A DNA stretch of 64,000 nucleotides from Actinopolyspora mzabensis (GCF_900101095.1 NZ_FNFM01000003.1:372001-436000), one strand, 5' to 3'. Counted from the stretch's first letter, positions 17,056 through 26,535 are shown. The notes: a model not told the origin generated them from the sequence alone. Numbers and translations are program-made.

Positions 17056-18162
17056 CTAGCCCAGCATCTGCTCGGAAACCGCCCGGTCGGCGGCGATGGC
17101 CTCGAACAGCCGCGAGGCACGCTGCGAGTCCCACTGCACCACCGACTGGCCGTTGAGCCTGCCGAACCCGGCGATGGGCACCGTGCCGGACAGTCCCTCA
17201 CCGGAGGAAATGTCGCCCATCGCCCCGGCCAGCCCCGCCAGATGCCACACGTGATCACCGTTGTCGAGTAGGAACGTGTCCCCGGTGGCCGAGATCAACG
17301 GAAACATCCGGAACGGGTTGAGCAACGTCGCCGGGCTGGTGGTCTTGTCGATCAACGCTCCCAGCAGCTTGCGCTGGTTGCGCACCCGCTGCAGATCCCC
17401 CTCGGCGTAGGCGCGGCTGCGCACGAAACCCAACGCCTGCGACCCGTCGAGCTGCTGACACCCGGCGGTGAGGTTCACACCCGCCTTGGGGTCGTTCAGC
17501 GGCTGGTCCAGACACATCTCGACCCCACCGACCGACTCGACCAGATTGGCGAATCCCCCCAGACCGATCTCGGCGTAGTGATCCATGTGCACCCCGGTGA
17601 TCGTTTCCACCGTGCGCACCAGCAGCTGCGGCCCACCGAACGAGAACGCCGCGTTGAGCTTGTTACGCCCGTGCCCGGCGATGGGCACCGAGGAATCCCG
17701 CGGCAGACTGACCAACACCGGCTTGCCCCCACCGGCGGGAATGTGCATCAGCATCATGGTGTCGGTGCGCCTGCCCCCGGCATCGCCCGCCGAAAGCTCT
17801 GCACGCCGCGACTCGTCGAGACCCTCACGGCTGTCGGAACCCACCAACAACCAGTTCGTTCCGGGCGTGTCCTCGACCCGCCCCGGATAGTCGGCCAACG
17901 CGTCGCTACGTTGCAGCGAACTGTCGACATAAACCACCAGCCCCACCAGCAGCAGCACCACCAGCAGCAGTGCGAGCCCGAGCCCGCGGCCCCACCGTCG
18001 CTTCTTCCTGCGCTTCGGGGTCGAAGCCGCATCGGAATGCCCGCGGGGCGACTGCCGCTGCCCCCGCGAGCCACCTGCGCGGTAGTAGTCGTATCCGCCC
18101 CGCTGCTGCCCAGCGGACGCCGAGCCCCGCCCGTTCGGCTGCTTCGCCGACCAATCGCTCAT
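17056..18162 (-). CDS. LytR-CpsA-Psr (LCP) family cell-wall ligase
   Basis: A 368-residue membrane-anchored LCP protein that attaches glycopolymers to peptidoglycan. It has a long basic, glycine- and arginine-rich cytoplasmic N-terminus and one transmembrane helix (about residues 60-80). The extracellular domain starts with NWLLVGSDSREG, followed by GRRTDTMMLMHI and LVSLPRDSSVPI, and the C-terminal part has FVRSRAYAEGDLQRVRNQRKL. These Arg and Asp residues bind the lipid pyrophosphate. The ATG at 18162 (MSDWSAK) was preferred over a start 11 codons upstream. It is divergent from the aldehyde dehydrogenase gene. Confidence 0.9.
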   Translation of the reverse strand: MSDWSAKQPNGRGSASAGQQRGGYDYYRAGGSRGQRQSPRGHSDAASTPKRRKKRRWGRGLGLALLLVVLLLVGLVVYVDSSLQRSDALADYPGRVEDTPGTNWLLVGSDSREGLDESRRAELSAGDAGGRRTDTMMLMHIPAGGGKPVLVSLPRDSSVPIAGHGRNKLNAAFSFGGPQLLVRTVETITGVHMDHYAEIGLGGFANLVESVGGVEMCLDQPLNDPKAGVNLTAGCQQLDGSQALGFVRSRAYAEGDLQRVRNQRKLLGALIDKTTSPATLLNPFRMFPLISATGDTFLLDNGDHVWHLAGLAGAMGDISSGEGLSGTVPIAGFGRLNGQSVVQWDSQRASRLFEAIAADRAVSEQMLG

Positions 18163-18345
18163 GCCCGGTAATCTATCCGCGCCCCCCACCCTCACCGAAA
18201 CGGGCCATCACCCGAGAGACACCCCGGAATCACCCGACAAGCCACAGCCCCACCAGCCACCACGCAACGCGCCCGGTTCGACACCGAACGCCAACACCGG
18301 CCACGTCGGCTGTCCCACCCCGACGCCGACAGGCATCATCAAGTC

Positions 18346-19830
18346 ATGAACGCCGACGACCAACCACACCACCCCAGGGAGAACACCGTCCTCGACGGCG
18401 TGCCCCGCGGTCTGCTCATCGACGGAACATGGCAGTCCGCCACCGCACAACGCACCTTCGACGTCGAAGACCCCTCCACCACCACGCCCCTGTGCGCCGT
18501 GCCCGACGCCACCGCCGACGACGCGCTCCAAGCGCTCGACGCCGCCGACCGGGCCCAGCCCTCCTGGGCGGCCCACCCGCCCCGCCAACGCGGCGAGATC
18601 CTGCGGCGCGCCTTCGAGACGATCACCAGCAGACACGAGGACCTGTCCCTGCTGATGACGCTGGAAATGGGCAAACCCCTGGCCGAATCCCGCGCGGAAG
18701 TCACCTACGCCGCCGAATTCTTCCGCTGGTTCGCCGAGGAAGCCGTACGCATCGACGGCGACTACGCCGTCTCACCAAACGGCAGCGGGCGGATGCTGAT
18801 CACCCGCCAACCAGTAGGACCATCACTGATGGTCACTCCCTGGAACTTCCCCATGGCCATGGGCACCAGAAAAATCGGGCCCGCCGTGGCCGCGGGCTGC
18901 ACCATGGTGATCAAACCCGCCCACCAGACACCGCTGACCATGCTGGCACTGGGCGAGATCCTCACCGAAGCCGGACTTCCCCCCGGCGTGCTCAACATCA
19001 TCACCGCCCGACACGCCGACGAGGTGATGCGCCCGCTGATCACCGACCCCCGCGCCCGCAAACTCACCTTCACCGGCTCCACCCCGGTGGGACGCACCCT
19101 GATCGAACAATCCGCCCGGCAGGTACTGAAAACCTCCATGGAACTCGGCGGCAACGCCCCGTTCCTGGTCTTCGACGACGCCGACGTCGACGCCGCCGTC
19201 GACGGGGCCATGCTGGCCAAAATGCGCAACATCGGTGAAGCCTGCACCGCTGCCAACCGCTTCTACCTACACCGCGACATCGCCGAGGAATTCACCGACA
19301 AACTCACCCGGCGCATGCGGGCACTGCGCCTGGGACGCGGCGCAGGCGACAACGTCGAAGTCGGCCCGCTGATCGACGCCGCCCAACTCGACAAAGTCAC
19401 CGAACTCGTCGACGACGCCGTGCAGCAGGGCGCGCGCGTACTCACCGGCGGCAAAGCCGAATCCGGACCCGGCTACTACTACCCACCCACAGTCCTGACC
19501 GATGTTCCCCCCAACGCCCGCCTGACCAGCGAAGAAGTATTCGGCCCCGTAGCGCCGATCAGCACCTTCACCGAGGAGGACGAAGCCATCACCGCGGCCA
19601 ACAACACCGAATTCGGCCTGGTCAGCTACGCCTACACCCGAGACATGCCGCGCGCGCTGCGCATCAGCGAAGCCCTGCAGACCGGCATGGTCGGACTCAA
19701 CCAGGGCGTGGTCTCCAACGCCGCCGCCCCCTTCGGGGGAGTCAAACAATCCGGCATCGGCCGTGAAGGCGGCAAAATCGGCATCGACGAATACCTGGAA
19801 ACCAAATACATCGCCGTCGGCGGACTGTGA
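18346..19830 (+). CDS. gabD: NAD(P)-dependent succinate-semialdehyde-type dehydrogenase
   Basis: A 494-residue aldehyde dehydrogenase. It has the cofactor region TPWNFPMAMGTRKIGPA, the FTGSTPVGR loop, the general base in MELGGNAP and the catalytic cysteine in GEACTAANR. The sequence is of the succinate-semialdehyde dehydrogenase type, which oxidises succinic semialdehyde to succinate. The GntR/FCD regulator encoded convergently just downstream could govern it. Substrate assignment is by family resemblance. The ATG has no strong ribosome binding site. Confidence 0.85.
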   Translation: MNADDQPHHPRENTVLDGVPRGLLIDGTWQSATAQRTFDVEDPSTTTPLCAVPDATADDALQALDAADRAQPSWAAHPPRQRGEILRRAFETITSRHEDLSLLMTLEMGKPLAESRAEVTYAAEFFRWFAEEAVRIDGDYAVSPNGSGRMLITRQPVGPSLMVTPWNFPMAMGTRKIGPAVAAGCTMVIKPAHQTPLTMLALGEILTEAGLPPGVLNIITARHADEVMRPLITDPRARKLTFTGSTPVGRTLIEQSARQVLKTSMELGGNAPFLVFDDADVDAAVDGAMLAKMRNIGEACTAANRFYLHRDIAEEFTDKLTRRMRALRLGRGAGDNVEVGPLIDAAQLDKVTELVDDAVQQGARVLTGGKAESGPGYYYPPTVLTDVPPNARLTSEEVFGPVAPISTFTEEDEAITAANNTEFGLVSYAYTRDMPRALRISEALQTGMVGLNQGVVSNAAAPFGGVKQSGIGREGGKIGIDEYLETKYIAVGGL

Positions 19831-19842
19831 CACCGACACATT

Positions 19843-19898
19843 CCGGCCCCGCGGGTGGCACCGTCCGTCACCGGGCACGGGCCGCCCCACGGGGCCGG
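19843..19898. terminator. bidirectional hairpin terminator
   Basis: CCGGCCCCG and CGGGGCCGG form a perfect 9-bp stem around a 38-nt structured loop, between the convergent aldehyde dehydrogenase and GntR genes. Confidence 0.5.
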
Positions 19899-19903
19899 GG
19901 TAA

Positions 19904-20593
19904 CTACTGCTCGAGCGAAGCCGTCAACCGCTGCAACGCATCGTTCATGTGCGCCTCCAACCGCGACAGCAACAACCGCTCGTCCCCGGCCTCGATCGCA
20001 TCCACCAGCCCCTTGTGCTCATCGACCAACGCCTGCGTATCCGCCGGATACGTGTCAACCAACGCGGCCAGACACATCCGCTTCTCCACCAACAACGTCT
20101 GCGCCATCCGCTGCAGCCGAGGGCTACGAGAAGCCGCCACGAGCGTCTCGTGAAACTCCTGATCGGCCTCAGTGAGCCCGTCACGGTCGTCCTTGGCCAC
20201 GGCAGCGACCATCTTGGCGTGCGCCCCGGTCAGCTCCGCCACCGCGTCCACCCGGTGATGCCGCACGATCTGCTCGCACGCGCTGCGCTCGACCGCCAAC
20301 CGCGCGACATACACATCGTGGACGTCCTCAGGCTCCATCGTGGTCACGAACAGACCCCGGTGGGGTTCACTGTGCAGCAGTCCTTCCTGAACGAGGCGCT
20401 GCATCGCCTCCCGCAGCGGCCCACGGCTGACACCCAGCTGCGTAGCCAGATCGGCCTCACCCAACTGGCTCCCCGGCACCAACGAGCCATACATGATCGC
20501 CGAACGCAACTGATCGGCGACGATCGCCGCCGTGGACTTACGCTGAACCGGTTCCAACTCCCCGGCCTGGCTCTGTTCGTCGACTCCCAACAT
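19904..20593 (-). CDS. GntR family regulator, FCD type
   Basis: A 229-residue regulator: winged helix at about residues 20-80 (STAAIVADQLRSAIMYG, then LATQLGVSRGPLREAMQRL) and a C-terminal FCD ligand-binding helical bundle. The metal-ligand pattern includes DQEFHETLV and a late His in EAHMNDALQ. FCD proteins sense small carboxylic acids. The ATG at 20593 is preceded by GAGAGG. A 5-bp-armed dyad ATTGT-TG-ACAAT at 21010-21021 in its upstream region is a plausible operator. Confidence 0.85.
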   Translation of the reverse strand: MLGVDEQSQAGELEPVQRKSTAAIVADQLRSAIMYGSLVPGSQLGEADLATQLGVSRGPLREAMQRLVQEGLLHSEPHRGLFVTTMEPEDVHDVYVARLAVERSACEQIVRHHRVDAVAELTGAHAKMVAAVAKDDRDGLTEADQEFHETLVAASRSPRLQRMAQTLLVEKRMCLAALVDTYPADTQALVDEHKGLVDAIEAGDERLLLSRLEAHMNDALQRLTASLEQ

Positions 20594-21467
20594 CTCGCAC
20601 CCTCTCGTCATTCGAGGTCCCCACCCCTGAGCGCGGGGGCGGGGCGGCTGCGGCACGCCGACGACGCGCTCCCGGAAACAAGCCCGACCGGCCACACGGC
20701 CGGAACCGAAAACACCGACCGAACAAGACCCGTGAACACGCTTGACACACCACATCCGCGTCCGAAACAGCGGCAGCAACGACAGCCGAACGCGAAAACA
20801 CACCACGCCCGTGTCGCCACTCCGCACAGGTCTCGGCACGATCGGCGTCTCGGTGACGGACGATCCTCGCTCGTCACGAGCAGCGGAGGCACGCGTGCCG
20901 CCAACAGCGCATTCGCGCTCGCGGTACGCGCCACCGAAAACTCCCTTCACGTGTGCGCACCCCAACGAGCACGCACAACGGCGCCCGACCATCACAACTC
21001 AAGACGCCGATTGTTGACAATGCTACCCCCTTGGTCACCGAGACCCTAACCACGAAGCGCACCCACCCCCGAGGAAAACACCTACCGTGAGCAGATTTCT
21101 CACATTCAGTCACGAAATGCTCCACAACCGGGCGCACCGGCCCGAGCACAACCGAGTGCCACAAACCACAACCCCACCCCCACCAACCACCACGCACCAG
21201 CAACAGCCGGGCACCACCGAAACCACAAACCGAACAGAAAACCACGGGAAAACACACGAATTCGCTCCCCGCGCAACACCGACCGGTGCCCCACCCACCC
21301 CCGTGACACGGTGTGCCGGTGACGGACGAACGGATCGAGATCTCGGTACAGGCCACACCGGACCAGCCGGCACTCCGCCCGGGACACATGCGCGGCGCAC
21401 CGAGCGCGATACGCCAACCCGAAAACGAATTGCTCGACCACACGGCAAACGACCATCGTGTCGGGAC
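20594..21467. other. 874-bp divergent intergenic region, no gene seen
   Basis: The region separates the GntR gene from the DMT transporter gene. It contains the dyad ATTGTTGACAAT (21010-21021), a likely GntR-family operator. It also has a stretch at 21122-21260 with a single T in 139 bases on the plus strand, and none at all in 21158-21260. Frames here lack coding bias on both strands. Confidence 0.5.
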
Positions 21468-22436
21468 ATGGACCGCGATGCCGACATGATCCTCTCGCGC
21501 GCGGCTCGTGCACGACCCCGCCCCGCGGTCGCTCTGGGCGCGCTCGGCATCGCCACGTCCGGGATTTTCATCGACCTGTCCGGTACCTCACCGGGCACTG
21601 CCACGTTCTTCCGGTGCGCGCTCGCGTTGCCGTTGCTGTGGCCGCTGGCCCGCGGTGAACATCGCCGGACGGGTGGGCTGTCGTGGCGGAACCGCGCCGC
21701 CGCGGCAGCGGCAGGAGCGTTCTTCGCCGCGGACGCGATGTTGTGGACGCAGGCAATCCTCGAGGTCGGCGCCGGGGTGACCGCGGTGGTGGTGAACGCG
21801 CAGGTGATCATCGTTCCGCTGTTGAGCTCACTCATCGACCGCGAACGGCTGGGCCGCTCCTTCCCGGTTCTCGTGGGCTGCATGGCCACGGGCATCGTGC
21901 TCACTGGCGGCGTCCTCGGCACCGGAGTATCCGGCGACGCTCCGGCACGAGGAACGGTCCACGCCGTCCTCGCCGCGTTGTGCTACTCGGGTTTCCTGTT
22001 CCTGCTGCGCCGCGGCGGGCGCACCGAAGGAGTGCTCCGGTCCTACTGTGGCGTGCTCATCTCGGCAGCCGCCGTCTCGCTCATTGGTGGAGTGCTGTGG
22101 CGGGGCGTCACCGTTACGCCCGGCTGGGAGGCGTTGGGGTGGCTGGCTCTGACCGCGGTGTGCGGCCAGGTCGGCGGCTGGTCGTTGGTCGCCCTGGCGA
22201 CCTCCCGGTTGAGCAGCACGGTCAGCTCGGCTCTGCTCATGCTGACCCCGGTCGGTGCTCTCGTCCTGGCCGCTGTCGTCCTCGGCGAGCGGCCGACGCC
22301 CGCGCAGCTGCTCGGCTGCGCCCTGATACTCGCCAGTGCCTACGCCGCCTCCGCGTCCGGCTCGTTCCACCACCGCTTCACGAACACCGGCGGGAAGCCG
22401 TGTGACAGCGACTCCTGGACTGACCGGGTTGAGTAG
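21468..22436 (+). CDS. DMT superfamily (EamA) transporter
   Basis: A 322-residue membrane protein with ten predicted helices in two EamA repeats. The first repeat starts VALGALGIATSGIFIDLSG, and the second ends TPVGALVLAAVVLGERPTPAQLLGCALI, the usual EamA ending. It probably exports or imports a small metabolite or drug. The frame is open far upstream, but the ATG at 21468 (MDRDADM) or 21486 fits the family start. It stands alone between a long intergenic region and a convergent pectate lyase gene. Confidence 0.85.
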   Translation: MDRDADMILSRAARARPRPAVALGALGIATSGIFIDLSGTSPGTATFFRCALALPLLWPLARGEHRRTGGLSWRNRAAAAAAGAFFAADAMLWTQAILEVGAGVTAVVVNAQVIIVPLLSSLIDRERLGRSFPVLVGCMATGIVLTGGVLGTGVSGDAPARGTVHAVLAALCYSGFLFLLRRGGRTEGVLRSYCGVLISAAAVSLIGGVLWRGVTVTPGWEALGWLALTAVCGQVGGWSLVALATSRLSSTVSSALLMLTPVGALVLAAVVLGERPTPAQLLGCALILASAYAASASGSFHHRFTNTGGKPCDSDSWTDRVE

Positions 22437-22510
22437 CCGAACCGAGACAACCTCCTCTGAGGAGCGGCCGCACGAGGGTGGCCTCGCCGCCGTTCGGCCA
22501 CGAGAGTCCG

Positions 22511-22539
22511 GTCCCGCGCCGACATCGCCGACGCGGGAC
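22511..22539. terminator. bidirectional hairpin terminator
   Basis: GTCCCGCGCCG pairs with CGACGCGGGAC (one mismatch or wobble) around a short loop, between the convergent DMT transporter and pectate lyase genes. Confidence 0.6.
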
Positions 22540-22582
22540 GGACAGCCGCACCACTGTCGGGCTCCGGCAGTGGCGAACGAGA

Positions 22583-23371
22583 TCATTCGAACGTGATGTC
22601 GGACTGGTCGTAGAGGCAGTTCTCCCCCGGCCCGCTGCCGACCTCTTCGGGCTCCCCGGAGTCCTCGGTGCCCTCGTACCAGGAGCAGACGCCCATCTCG
22701 GAGTCACCGACGATCGTGATGTCGGAGAACTCGGCGGTGTCACCGTAGTTGATATTGACACCGGCCAGCGTGTCGCCGGGAGCGGTGGCGGTCACATTGT
22801 CGATGATCACGTGGCGATCGACCTGATCACTGCAGTTGCCGCAGGAACGGTACAACTTGCCGAAGTCCTCAACCTGGAAATCGCTGATCGTCATGGTTCC
22901 CGCGCCGTTGGCCTGAAACACCTTGTCCTCGGCGTACTGGGCGCCGCCGCCCTGCACGGTCATCGTGGCCGAGGCGTCGTCGGCGTCGAACGTCGCGGCG
23001 TCCTCGCCGACGTCCTCCCACCACACGTTGCGCAGGGTGCAGGAACCCTCGCAGTGGATCCCGTCGGCGGCCGGGGCTCCGATGATGACGTTTTGCAGCG
23101 TGGCCCCGTCGGCGAGCTCGAAGATCGGGGGCTGCCCCTCGTCCTGGCCACCACCGCCGAGGTCTCCCTCGCCGTAGTACCGGGTCAGACCACCGTCCAG
23201 TGTGCCCTCGACAGTGATCGTGGCATCAACAGCCTGTTCGCCCTGCGCATCCGGCACGGGCACTTCGGCGTGACCGTACGGAACCGCCACCACCATTCCC
23301 ACCACTGTCAACGCGGCCAACGTCGCCAGGTACACACTTTTCCGAATTCGGGACGAAATACCTGTCAACAA
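22583..23371 (-). CDS. secreted pectate lyase, family PL3
   Basis: A 262-residue secreted enzyme that cleaves pectate by beta-elimination. A signal peptide covers about residues 1-32 (KSVYLATLAALTVVGMVVAV). The PL3 signature follows: IFELADGATLQNVIIGAPAA, DGIHCEGSCTLRNVWWEDVG and EDAATFDADD, with later cysteine pairs. No ATG or GTG precedes the signal peptide in a good position, so a TTG at 23371 with AAAAGG upstream is proposed. A LacI-type operator lies about 25 bp upstream of it, pointing to carbohydrate control. A plant-polymer enzyme fits a soil or plant-associated lifestyle. Confidence 0.85.
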   Translation of the reverse strand: MLTGISSRIRKSVYLATLAALTVVGMVVAVPYGHAEVPVPDAQGEQAVDATITVEGTLDGGLTRYYGEGDLGGGGQDEGQPPIFELADGATLQNVIIGAPAADGIHCEGSCTLRNVWWEDVGEDAATFDADDASATMTVQGGGAQYAEDKVFQANGAGTMTISDFQVEDFGKLYRSCGNCSDQVDRHVIIDNVTATAPGDTLAGVNINYGDTAEFSDITIVGDSEMGVCSWYEGTEDSGEPEEVGSGPGENCLYDQSDITFE

Positions 23372-23392
23372 AGCTCTTACCTTTTCCTGCCG

Positions 23393-23410
23393 GGAAAGAA
23401 AACGCTTTCC
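23393..23410 (-). promoter_or_regulatory. LacI-family operator
   Basis: GAAAACGCTTTC (23398-23409) is a perfect GAAA-n-CG-n-TTTC dyad, the classic LacI/CcpA-type half-site arrangement with a central CG. An overlapping dyad GGAAAG...CTTTCC widens it to 23393-23410. It sits immediately upstream of the pectate lyase start, consistent with repression by a LacI-family sugar sensor encoded elsewhere. Confidence 0.6.
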
Positions 23411-23642
23411 AAAACAGGCTAGGCCGGACCGAATCCCCGGCACAGTGCCCGATCTTCCCCGTCGACTACTCCGAACACCGCCCGCGGCCCTGCTCCCCAC
23501 GGCCCTCAGCCAGCCAGCGGGCAACCACCGTCGAACCCGGCGAACCACCCCATCGCCGGTCACCGTCGAGAGCTGGGCAGTCACCGACAGCACACGTACA
23601 GTGTGCCCGACAAGATCACCCGAAACCGAACGCGAGCACCCC

Positions 23643-24452
23643 ATGGACGAGACAACAGCGGAACTCAACGGGGACCGCCCGAACTCAGCCAGGCTCTACG
23701 ACGTGTTCCTCGGCGGCAACCACAACACCGAAGCCGACCGGCAACTGGCCGAACGCATCAAGGAATCAGCTCCCCGCTGGTCACTGGGCGCACAACTCAA
23801 CCGCTCCTTCCTGCGCTGCGCCGTGCACTACATGGCCGCGCAGGGAATCGACCAGTTCCTCGATCTCGGCTCGGGCATCCCCACCGTGGGCAACGTCCAC
23901 GAAATCGCGGCACAGCACAACCAGCGAGCGAGAGTCGTCTACGTCGACTACGAAACGATCGCCTACAACACATCCCGCACCGAACTGGCCGACAACCCCA
24001 ACGTCACGATCCTGCACGCCGACCTGCGAGACCCCCGAGCCGTCCTCGACCACCCCGAAACCCGCGAACTACTGGACTTCTCCCGCCCCGTCGGGCTCCT
24101 CATCGTCGGCGTCTTACTGTTCATCGGCCCGCAGGACCGGCCCGGTGACATCATCGCCACCTACCGCGAACAACTCAGCTCCGGAAGCTACCTGGCGATC
24201 TCACAAGCCAGCGACGACAACCTGCCCCCCGACCTCCAGAGTGAAATCGACCAAGTCGTGGCCTCCTACGAACACGCCGACGAACAACTCGTGCTACGCA
24301 CCCACGACGAAATCGCAGGCTGGTTCTCCGGAACCGAGCTGGTCCCGCCCGGACTCGTGCACTACCCCGACTGGAGTCCCGCCCAACAAGCCCTGAGCGA
24401 GGAACAGCGCAGCTGCCGATACGGCTACGTCGGAGTCGGACGCGTGCCCTGA
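23643..24452 (+). CDS. SAM-dependent methyltransferase, DUF574 family
   Basis: A 269-residue protein of the actinobacterial DUF574 methyltransferase family. It has the typical start NSARLYDVFLGGNHNTEADR, the SAM loop FLDLGSGIPTVGNVHEIA and VYVDYETIAYNTS (motif II). The family is expanded in streptomycetes and relatives and its substrates are unknown. The ATG at 23643 is directly before the conserved region. It is convergent with the MFS gene eight bases away. Confidence 0.85.
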   Translation: MDETTAELNGDRPNSARLYDVFLGGNHNTEADRQLAERIKESAPRWSLGAQLNRSFLRCAVHYMAAQGIDQFLDLGSGIPTVGNVHEIAAQHNQRARVVYVDYETIAYNTSRTELADNPNVTILHADLRDPRAVLDHPETRELLDFSRPVGLLIVGVLLFIGPQDRPGDIIATYREQLSSGSYLAISQASDDNLPPDLQSEIDQVVASYEHADEQLVLRTHDEIAGWFSGTELVPPGLVHYPDWSPAQQALSEEQRSCRYGYVGVGRVP

Positions 24453-24460
24453 AACCGACC

Positions 24461-25768
24461 TCACCCACCACGGTGAAGCCGACGGGCGCGCCGCGACTGC
24501 CGAAGCTGACCGAGCGCGCCCACCACGATCACCAGCAACACCGGCACGTAGGCCAACCGGTAGGACAGGCCCGCCGCCAACCCCTCCGTCATCCGCAGTA
24601 GCCCACCCACGGCGAGCTGGATCAACACTGCGGCGGTGAAGCCACCCATGTTCGCGGTGCCCACGGCCAGCCCCGAGCGGTGTGCCGCGTTGGCCGTTCT
24701 GGCGCCGTCGAAAGCCAGCATCGCCGCCCCGCCACCGATCCCGATCAGCACCAGCAACACCGCCAACAACGCGACGGGCAACGCCCCGGGCCAGCCGATC
24801 ACGGTCAGCCACACCACGGCCAACAGCAGCGACAACCCCAGCACGAACCGTTCCCGACGGGCCGGCCGCCCCGCCACGAACTGCCCACACACCCAGGCAC
24901 CGGCCAGAAACCCCGCCACACACAACAGCACCCAGTTCCCCGCGGCCGCGGCACCGTAGCCCTGCGCCTGCATCAACCACGGCGGCCCCCACAGCACCGT
25001 CAGCGCCACGAACTGGCCCATCATCACGAAGTGCACCCAGAACGAGTGCCAGGTCCCCGGCACGGAGACCACCGTCCGCAGGGCCGTCACCACCGGTTCC
25101 GATTGCGAACCGCCCGGGGATCCGTCCGAGGCGATACCGGAATCCGTGCCACCCGGCCGGTCCCGCACCATCGCCCAGGCAGCCACCGCCAGCACCGCGG
25201 TCAGCGCGGCCGCCCCCAGAAACGTGCCCAGCCACCCCAGCACGCGCAGCGAGCCGGCCAACGGAGCGGTTGCCGCCAACTGGCCCACCCCGCCGACCAG
25301 CCCGGTCAACGCCGCGATTCTGCCGAACCTCTCGGGCGGGAACCACTGCGCGGCCAGCCGCAGGACGTTGGTGAACAGGAACGCGTCACCCAGACCGATC
25401 AACGCCCGCCCGGCCAGCCCGCCCAGCAGGGACGCGCTGACCGCGAACACCGCCGAGCCCACGGCCAACGCCAACGTGGCCACCGTGATCAGCCGTCGCG
25501 GACCGATCCGGTCGGCCAGGACACCCGCCGGAATCTGCAACGCCAGGTAGATCCCCAACTGCAGAGCCGACAGCACCGACAACGCCGCGGGACCTGCCGC
25601 GAATCGCTCCAGCGCGGCGTCGGCTGCCACGGCCAGGCTCGCCCGGTGAAACAGCGCCACGAAGTAACACGCCGCCGCCACCGACCACACGAGCCAGGCC
25701 CGTCGTGACGCCGCCGTCGGGGCGGGGGTCGTGACCGAGGATTCCGAAAGGCCGATCGTGACGCGCAC
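24461..25768 (-). CDS. MFS transporter
   Basis: A 435-residue, 12-helix major facilitator protein. Motif A appears as GVLADRIGPRRLI after helix 2, and the related GRALIGLGDAF lies in helix 4. A GTG at 25768 is preferred because GGAGG lies five bases upstream. An ATG at 25792 would overlap the operator dyad. It is divergent from a GntR/FCD regulator, which probably controls it. The substrate is unknown; a carboxylate would fit the regulator class. Confidence 0.85.
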   Translation of the reverse strand: MRVTIGLSESSVTTPAPTAASRRAWLVWSVAAACYFVALFHRASLAVAADAALERFAAGPAALSVLSALQLGIYLALQIPAGVLADRIGPRRLITVATLALAVGSAVFAVSASLLGGLAGRALIGLGDAFLFTNVLRLAAQWFPPERFGRIAALTGLVGGVGQLAATAPLAGSLRVLGWLGTFLGAAALTAVLAVAAWAMVRDRPGGTDSGIASDGSPGGSQSEPVVTALRTVVSVPGTWHSFWVHFVMMGQFVALTVLWGPPWLMQAQGYGAAAAGNWVLLCVAGFLAGAWVCGQFVAGRPARRERFVLGLSLLLAVVWLTVIGWPGALPVALLAVLLVLIGIGGGAAMLAFDGARTANAAHRSGLAVGTANMGGFTAAVLIQLAVGGLLRMTEGLAAGLSYRLAYVPVLLVIVVGALGQLRQSRRARRLHRGG

Positions 25769-25780
25769 AGCCACCTCCAA

Positions 25781-25805
25781 ACTTGGATGCATCTTAGATA
25801 CAAGT
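25781..25805. promoter_or_regulatory. GntR-type operator dyad in a divergent promoter
   Basis: A 25-bp imperfect dyad has outer arms ACTTG and CAAGT and inner matches (TTGGATGCA against TTGTATCTA). It lies between the MFS gene and the GntR gene, 13 bp from the first and 23 bp from the second. FCD-type GntR proteins often bind such TTGTAT-like half-sites, so autoregulation and control of the transporter are likely. Confidence 0.55.
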
Positions 25806-25827
25806 CGGGTGGAAGTAGAATGACACC

Positions 25828-26535
25828 GTGTCGAACACAACACCTTCGGAGACGGCCCCGCCCCCCTCCGGCGGCCGGCAGCGGCAACCCGCCACGGACC
25901 GCGCCTACCGGCACGTCAAATCAGGACTTCTGGACGGCAGTCACCCCGACGGACACCTGCTGTCCGAAGGGGAGATCGCTCAAACACTGGGCATGTCGCG
26001 CACCCCTGTGCGGGAAGCCTTCCTGCGACTGCAGAGCGAGGGATTCCTGCGGCTGTACCCCAAGCGGGGCGCCATGGTCGTACCGATCACCCCGGCCGAA
26101 GCACATTCGCTGCTGGAAGCCCGCCTCGCCCTGGAAAGCTTCGCGATCGACAAACTCGCCGCCCTCGGCGAGCAGCACCTCGCCGCAGTCGGACAACGGC
26201 TACTCGACCACCCCGCCTGCGACCCCGGCCAACTCACCGACGCCGAAATACACGAAGCCGATCGGGACTTCCACGCACAACTGGTCACCGCCGCCGACAG
26301 CCCCGTGGTCACCGACCTCTACAGCGCACTCCGCGACCGCCAGCTGCGCATCACCTCCACCGCCCGCACCCACGAATCCTCCCGGCGCACCGCGGTCACC
26401 GAACAGCACAACGGACTGGCCACCGCCCTCCGCGACGGCGACGCGGCCGAGGCCAAACGCAGGCTGCGCGAACACCTGGCCCACACGATGCGAGCCATCG
26501 GCATGAGCGAGGACTTCCCCACTCCCGGGCAGTGA
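25828..26535 (+). CDS. GntR family regulator, FCD type
   Basis: A 235-residue regulator starting at GTG 25828. After a proline-rich leader the winged helix spans about residues 22-90 (AYRHVKSGLLDG, IAQTLGMSRTPVREAFLRLQSEGFL). The FCD domain follows, with ADRDFHAQLV and a late EHLAHTMRA. It is divergent from the MFS transporter, with a dyad between them. It is not closely similar to the FCD regulator at 19904. Confidence 0.88.
   Translation: MSNTTPSETAPPPSGGRQRQPATDRAYRHVKSGLLDGSHPDGHLLSEGEIAQTLGMSRTPVREAFLRLQSEGFLRLYPKRGAMVVPITPAEAHSLLEARLALESFAIDKLAALGEQHLAAVGQRLLDHPACDPGQLTDAEIHEADRDFHAQLVTAADSPVVTDLYSALRDRQLRITSTARTHESSRRTAVTEQHNGLATALRDGDAAEAKRRLREHLAHTMRAIGMSEDFPTPGQ

Noticed and set aside
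20874-21443. A minus-strand frame of about 190 codons in the GntR-DMT gap
   Set aside because: It is rich in Cys, Trp and Gly with no recognisable fold, and arises from the T-poor composition of the opposite strand.
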